DNA of 32,203 nt, taken from Phycisphaerae bacterium. Its GTDB lineage: Bacteria > Planctomycetota > Phycisphaerae > Phycisphaerales > UBA1924. How positions within the stretch are numbered: the stretch's first letter is position 1; every line of letters begins with the position of its first letter. The notes beneath the pieces were generated by a model, which saw only the letters and a program-made list of their open reading frames with translations, did not search any database and had not been told where the DNA came from. Shown here one piece after another: positions 30,201-32,203 of the stretch. The DNA lies in NCBI GenBank assembly GCA_030429485.1, contig JAUIFD010000021.1, forward strand, positions 1 to 32,203, given 5' to 3'. A program made the position numbers and the translations under genes.

Positions 30201-32203
30201 GTCGGTGATCGGACGGAAGGTCCCGCCGTTCCACCCGCCGTACATCGCACCTTCGTTGATGCCGAGCCCATCGAGCACGCCCGTCCCAGACCCACTCGCG
30301 AGCCCGAGCCAAGGCCCGAGGCGTGAAGGCCCGTAGCTGACCAGCTGCGTGCTGCCCAAGTTGCCATCGACGATCTCGAGCCGGTCCAGACCCACGACGT
30401 CGATCGCCACGATATCGCCGCCCGGCGTGTTGTTGCGGATGCGATCGAAGGCGGCGCCGCCCGTCTGGTCGATGCGCCACACATCGACTTCGACGTCGCC
30501 GTCGATATCGATCTCGGACTGCTCGTCTGCGCCCTCAACAATGATGCGCCCGATGGAGATCGGCGCACCGTTGCCGTTCGGCGAGCCCTGGCTCAGGATG
30601 CGCAGACGAATGCCACCCGTTAGATCGAGGTCATCGATCTGCGCGATCGCGACGCCCTGCGACGAATCGATCGAGAGCACGCGGATCACGCCGACCGCCT
30701 GATCGTTCGCCGCGCCCTCGGCGGAGATGAGCACGCGACCGCCCGCGTCATCGACAAACAGGACCGGCTGCCCGCCGAGAAGATCGAACGACGTATCCAC
30801 GCCGTTGCCGATATCGGTGAGCATGACGTCGGCGAACCGCAGGTCAGAGTCCTGCCCGAGAACGATGTCCGGATCACCGCCGAAGAACCCGATCTCGTCA
30901 TCGCCTGGCGAGTCACCGACGTCACCTGTCGGGACGGAATCCTGACTGACGAGGAACGCGCCGACCGTCGATCCCGGCGCGGTCGTGAGTGAGAAGACCT
31001 CCGCGTAGACGTGGTTGCCAACGCGGATCATGCCGATATCGCCGCCGGGCCCTTCCGCATCGAGCCCTGAACGGACCGAGAGCCCGAGCCCGAGCGGACG
31101 CTCTTCCTCGTCCTGATCGACGCCGATCGCGCCCCGGATGTCGATCCGACCGATGCGCCCACCGACATCGAGCACGGTCCCGCCGAGCACGTCGCCCTCG
31201 GCGCCGGAGAACCCGCCGCCGCCGGCAACAGGCGAAAGACCCGTGACCCAGACTCCGAGGTCCGCTCCAACGGTGAACCGCGGGGCGGTGATGCCAGCGC
31301 CGACCTCGGAACCAGCGAAGAACCCGAAGAGCGATCGCGGCACCGTGATCGCCGCGGCGCCCGTGGTCAGCAGGTCGTCGTCCTCGTCATCCTCGTTGGC
31401 GTTGTTGATGATGCTCGACGGTGAGCCCTCCGAACTATCACCGCCGACGATGCCCGCGCCGGAGATGATCGCTCCGGCGTCACCTCGGGTGAGCGTCACC
31501 GCGCTCGGGAGCCCAAAGCCCAACCCCGCACCGGAGCGAACAAGGCCCATCGTCGTCGACGCCATCCCGGTGAGCACGATCGAGTACGTGAACGGGTTGT
31601 TCAGACCGTCGGAGGCGCTCGTGATGCCCACGCCGGAAACGACGAGGTAATACACGCCCGGCTCGGTGGGCTCGAAGCGGATGAACTGGGTGAGGTCGAG
31701 ACGCTCGGTGAACTGGTTGGCCGCGAGCGTGCGCCCGTCCTGATCAACGATCCTCGCCACCGGCGCCAGACCGCCCGCGAAGTCCTCCGGCGCCAACTCC
31801 ATGAGGATGGGCGTCGAGCCGTCGGAGGCGAACGCGTACACGTCGGCCGGATCGTCGGCGTTGATCGGGTCCGCCCCACCAAGCGACCCGTTGATGCGCA
31901 CACCCGTGCCGAGCGACCCGATCCACTCCGCGTTCAGAATGGAGTCGTTGCGGTAGTTGACGGCGCCGTAAACCACAGGCTGCGAGACGTTCCGGAAGAA
32001 CCCGGTGTCCGCCCCGGGCAGGACGTACGAGAACGCAAAGGAGGAGACCACCGCGGCCTCGCCGTCTTCGGCGTTGGGATCGACCGGCGAAATCGCCTCT
32101 TTCTCGCTGTATGTGAAGGTCGAGAGCGGCGGACGGTTGTCAGGATCGTTGACGTCGCCCAGCACCGTGATGTCGAGCACAGAACGCCCGGCAGCCGAGT
32201 ACT
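24279..32203 (-). CDS. Giant secreted beta-rich protein, 5' end outside window
   Basis: At least 2,640 residues; the frame is open to the right edge (reading YSAAGRS before a GTG at 32180), so the N-terminus and any signal peptide are missing. Numbering here is from that GTG. A PPC-like module spans about 110-205 (DVYAFASDGS ... GVYYLVVSG), followed by an acidic run NEDDEDDD (262-269). From about 290 to 1800 come many short beta-coil repeats of the type IGRIDIRGAIG and VDRLIVGRHVG, pointing to a long beta-helix. Then an Ig-like segment (26290-26715; VFTARIEFNQPMD), a DGDGDGRAQQGD calcium-like loop, and two more PPC-like modules (about 25780-26180 and 25050-25455). DGxxGTxDD-type motifs recur near 26930, 25670 and 25600. 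The last 250 residues resemble a metzincin peptidase, but its zinc motif is RRIGELMGLRI (24486-24518). It ends in ITQDD without a visible sorting tail. Probably a surface or matrix protein; role unknown. Confidence 0.85.
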   Translation of the reverse strand, partial: YSAAGRSVLDITVLGDVNDPDNRPPLSTFTYSEKEAISPVDPNAEDGEAAVVSSFAFSYVLPGADTGFFRNVSQPVVYGAVNYRNDSILNAEWIGSLGTGVRINGSLGGADPINADDPADVYAFASDGSTPILMELAPEDFAGGLAPVARIVDQDGRTLAANQFTERLDLTQFIRFEPTEPGVYYLVVSGVGITSASDGLNNPFTYSIVLTGMASTTMGLVRSGAGLGFGLPSAVTLTRGDAGAIISGAGIVGGDSSEGSPSSIINNANEDDEDDDLLTTGAAAITVPRSLFGFFAGSEVGAGITAPRFTVGADLGVWVTGLSPVAGGGGFSGAEGDVLGGTVLDVGGRIGRIDIRGAIGVDQDEEERPLGLGLSVRSGLDAEGPGGDIGMIRVGNHVYAEVFSLTTAPGSTVGAFLVSQDSVPTGDVGDSPGDDEIGFFGGDPDIVLGQDSDLRFADVMLTDIGNGVDTSFDLLGGQPVLFVDDAGGRVLISAEGAANDQAVGVIRVLSIDSSQGVAIAQIDDLDLTGGIRLRILSQGSPNGNGAPISIGRIIVEGADEQSEIDIDGDVEVDVWRIDQTGGAAFDRIRNNTPGGDIVAIDVVGLDRLEIVDGNLGSTQLVSYGPSRLGPWLGLASGSGTGVLDGLGINEGAMYGGWNGGTFRPITDVNGAPDNAYLDDIGSPLDGYLDGAVIRTGSVTLVEVSGSVGDLILQDQAGELIELIIDSDADAPEGEFHGLVGQVYAFIVNQIDLGMGIAAAAQTPFATAGVFAEDEIRELTVDGRAHEGAQLSGLIIANNIDLANSGPPGLDGFAEVGGIDRIQLFNADAVDLEIGTFLFDDFWLSAAGFPDNPVIVGDIADIQGDQADFIGSRITTGTLDSFELRSGVYDATVIDALADVGRIRAVEFRNSTITGEFLEFRLNQILVGQDIETIETIGLAGDISDLVIDVLGSITGRLAARDFVRVDLDVDNNATDVIATRNIVASSFVGGQFEDISVGGSLRASELFASGPLVLLEVTDEIYNTNINVTGPQGRIDRITARTRITGSITSSGPIERIETTEGDIEAFIRTTTSAGSVTEIIAARDLLSSTDFAANVDRLIVGRHVGRRSDPGQLVVRGTLDSLEAGAQLFSDLRVGQTINSITLGPVVNRPGFDQLGQGSIIASGRIETVYVVGDFDGNVISYSGGIGSVTVFGGSFLADNLIAAYDGDLVTVDIMFGNLYGDIHADYTLYFVTVTATPDGVFGDIGVNPCMSSADTYDNLRNQLPPGVAASSAIDGPSISAGRNLGRVVTTGGSMFEVTIHAGWAIGTISSSASIQEDGLSGPGSSVISARDSIYRVIAGTHIAGVTIIAGVRSFGADARPGGVGDNADVTNSGFIETVFAAGSLTNTTIVAGQTAGADGVYNTGDELAEPGVSFVRNVNTNGWVVNASVYSESLATEASAGGRAETGGFAVLINDEDAARGYTGTELVAGTPFSFSNGSGSGTILFNGAGRAFWDDATSRVIFGESNYSTTLEVTATNEDLTLTDFDIVSRNSASIRSLVVRANLEGDSDIYVDAYADTIITGHFRGTGSLKVGQHITNLITGSFEGAYLTAKNAAYVTISGNVGDLTLADPDPSVAEETRIDIYSSGFMTIGGGVRASMNVDRTIGHLTIGGVIDNARIRAGTALANVTAAGIFESRISASDYLDFLTVEGDVVDSQILIGGDLGDNAEFDADGTDNPFDADRATSGVSQLITITGDLVRSDIAGGGLRGTDGFFGTGDDTVTSGRALLGPVSVGGQIIGSNRDTESFRIFSTGRLGTVTAGGANAINDRNLEIERVDIDPLPIAVTSLTVSEQSGVFTARIEFNQPMDEATFDVGLVVSEVRGTGEAPISLINGVDYFLNYDDAEDVLYITFSTEVTRRDLPQLPGRPGPGAYRFELNAELIRAQSVSARLDGDGDGRAQQGDNYSQDTFVGDPGDKLAPSTVTVSSGTQSADIDFYGPASLDIVLDNNVTPDGLPDANAIFQVRGTIGDHPDNDTILFPFRGDIDVYSITLQAGQILRLGLMEGAALSATRAILNPDGELIDTFSETSTVIRLPGQIDESGDTFTETENILVKETGTYYIAIGNGNIENLVSGTGVNFVGAANNTLGSYAFTVQVFDDGDTGFDASTDAGDGRNLVRAPLPSEFAGPDGSFGTGDDFASITRGAYVFRLDTGADGVAGTSDDSVSGEDGDGGVSTSDTTGRRVVTVNTSIGDPGFAGLPGTVAPDIDVFHLNNHNPITAGTVIRATIKLADLGADLGSRDPNQAVIDYVGRVQFGLFDTTSSDAIDNAILVFSPSDFSPNGGTPGTLAQGDNATYGFDENGDFFIEFIAPERQDLAGRNASYALYVQGVYNTDYAIEVVTDGAAEFVERKQNVFLETRGGEIDWLQVAGQTTSLDEFDTGVLGFVGERLDGQSLSQYFIDSVISNLEAIFDDAGLDVNISTNPRDFEFEPFSTIFLTSSSDPINGATTQSFSGFGAGLAGAAFFDEPLGYAQHSDPFNADRSDEGVVFLPSFALFGFSPSEAGIEAFTSSLTAAVGRRIGELMGLRIGSDLGGTGNVNDIMAADSPTIDVSGGQTFGFTNADRALSFEADTVANTDFYLGLQNSGLLIDLITQDD

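Noticed and set aside
1-32203. Exosortase, CRISPR array, transposase, integrase, toxin-antitoxin or tRNA genes.
   Set aside because: Looked for on both strands because PEP-CTERM proteins need an exosortase and because of the inversion, but no supporting motif or repeat pattern was found.

Overview
The window is GC-rich, densely packed bacterial chromosome, most likely from a planctomycete of the Phycisphaerae type. That placement is an inference. It rests on four PEP-CTERM-like exported proteins, a very large beta-rich secreted protein with pre-peptidase C-terminal (PPC) modules, a short membrane protein with a CxxCGYDLxG zinc ribbon, a DUF1570-type metallopeptidase, and housekeeping genes scattered away from their usual partners. 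No tRNA, rRNA, CRISPR array, insertion sequence or phage gene was seen.

Layout. 1-2209 (+): a plant-type ferredoxin-NADP reductase and an unknown exported helical protein. 2249-4136: fabD (-), divergent from a PEP-CTERM protein (+) whose leader holds a textbook intrinsic terminator. 4257-9709: gyrB (-), a four-pass membrane protein (+) and purB (-), the last with an unusual Cys-rich insertion. 9920-14674 (-): a tight run of rnc, a zinc-ribbon membrane protein, a DUF2959 lipoprotein, a short-chain dehydrogenase, nfo and a TPR lipoprotein, with small gaps and start/stop overlaps suggesting one or two operons. 14939-15073 (+): rpmH (44 aa), without rnpA beside it. 15116-16348 (-): a secreted HExxH peptidase.

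16438-18465 holds three tandem paralogous PEP-CTERM proteins (-). Between the first two lies an opposite-strand fragment (17045-17188) that is 83 percent identical over 144 bases to the middle of the third gene. It is the footprint of an inversion or of a lost fourth copy, and it leaves a pair of inverted repeats around the middle gene. 18735-22121 (-): an isolated nuoB, a double-ACT-like protein, a YihY/BrkB membrane protein and an RsuA/RluB-type pseudouridine synthase (the last two coupled by ATGA). 22216-24180 (+): a 654-residue coiled-coil protein. 24279-32203 (-): a giant secreted protein cut by the right window edge. Near its C-terminus is a metzincin-like helix in which all zinc-binding and catalytic positions are replaced, which looks like a pseudoprotease.

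The housekeeping genes cover DNA topology and repair, RNA processing, translation, purine and fatty-acid synthesis and respiration. The distinctive biology is in the cell-surface genes: the PEP-CTERM array, the giant protein and the secreted peptidase. No complete new defence or mobile system was found. The best leads are the PEP-CTERM inversion locus, the degenerate protease domain, the terminator-bearing leader, the PurB insertion, and an RNase III lacking one metal-binding acid.
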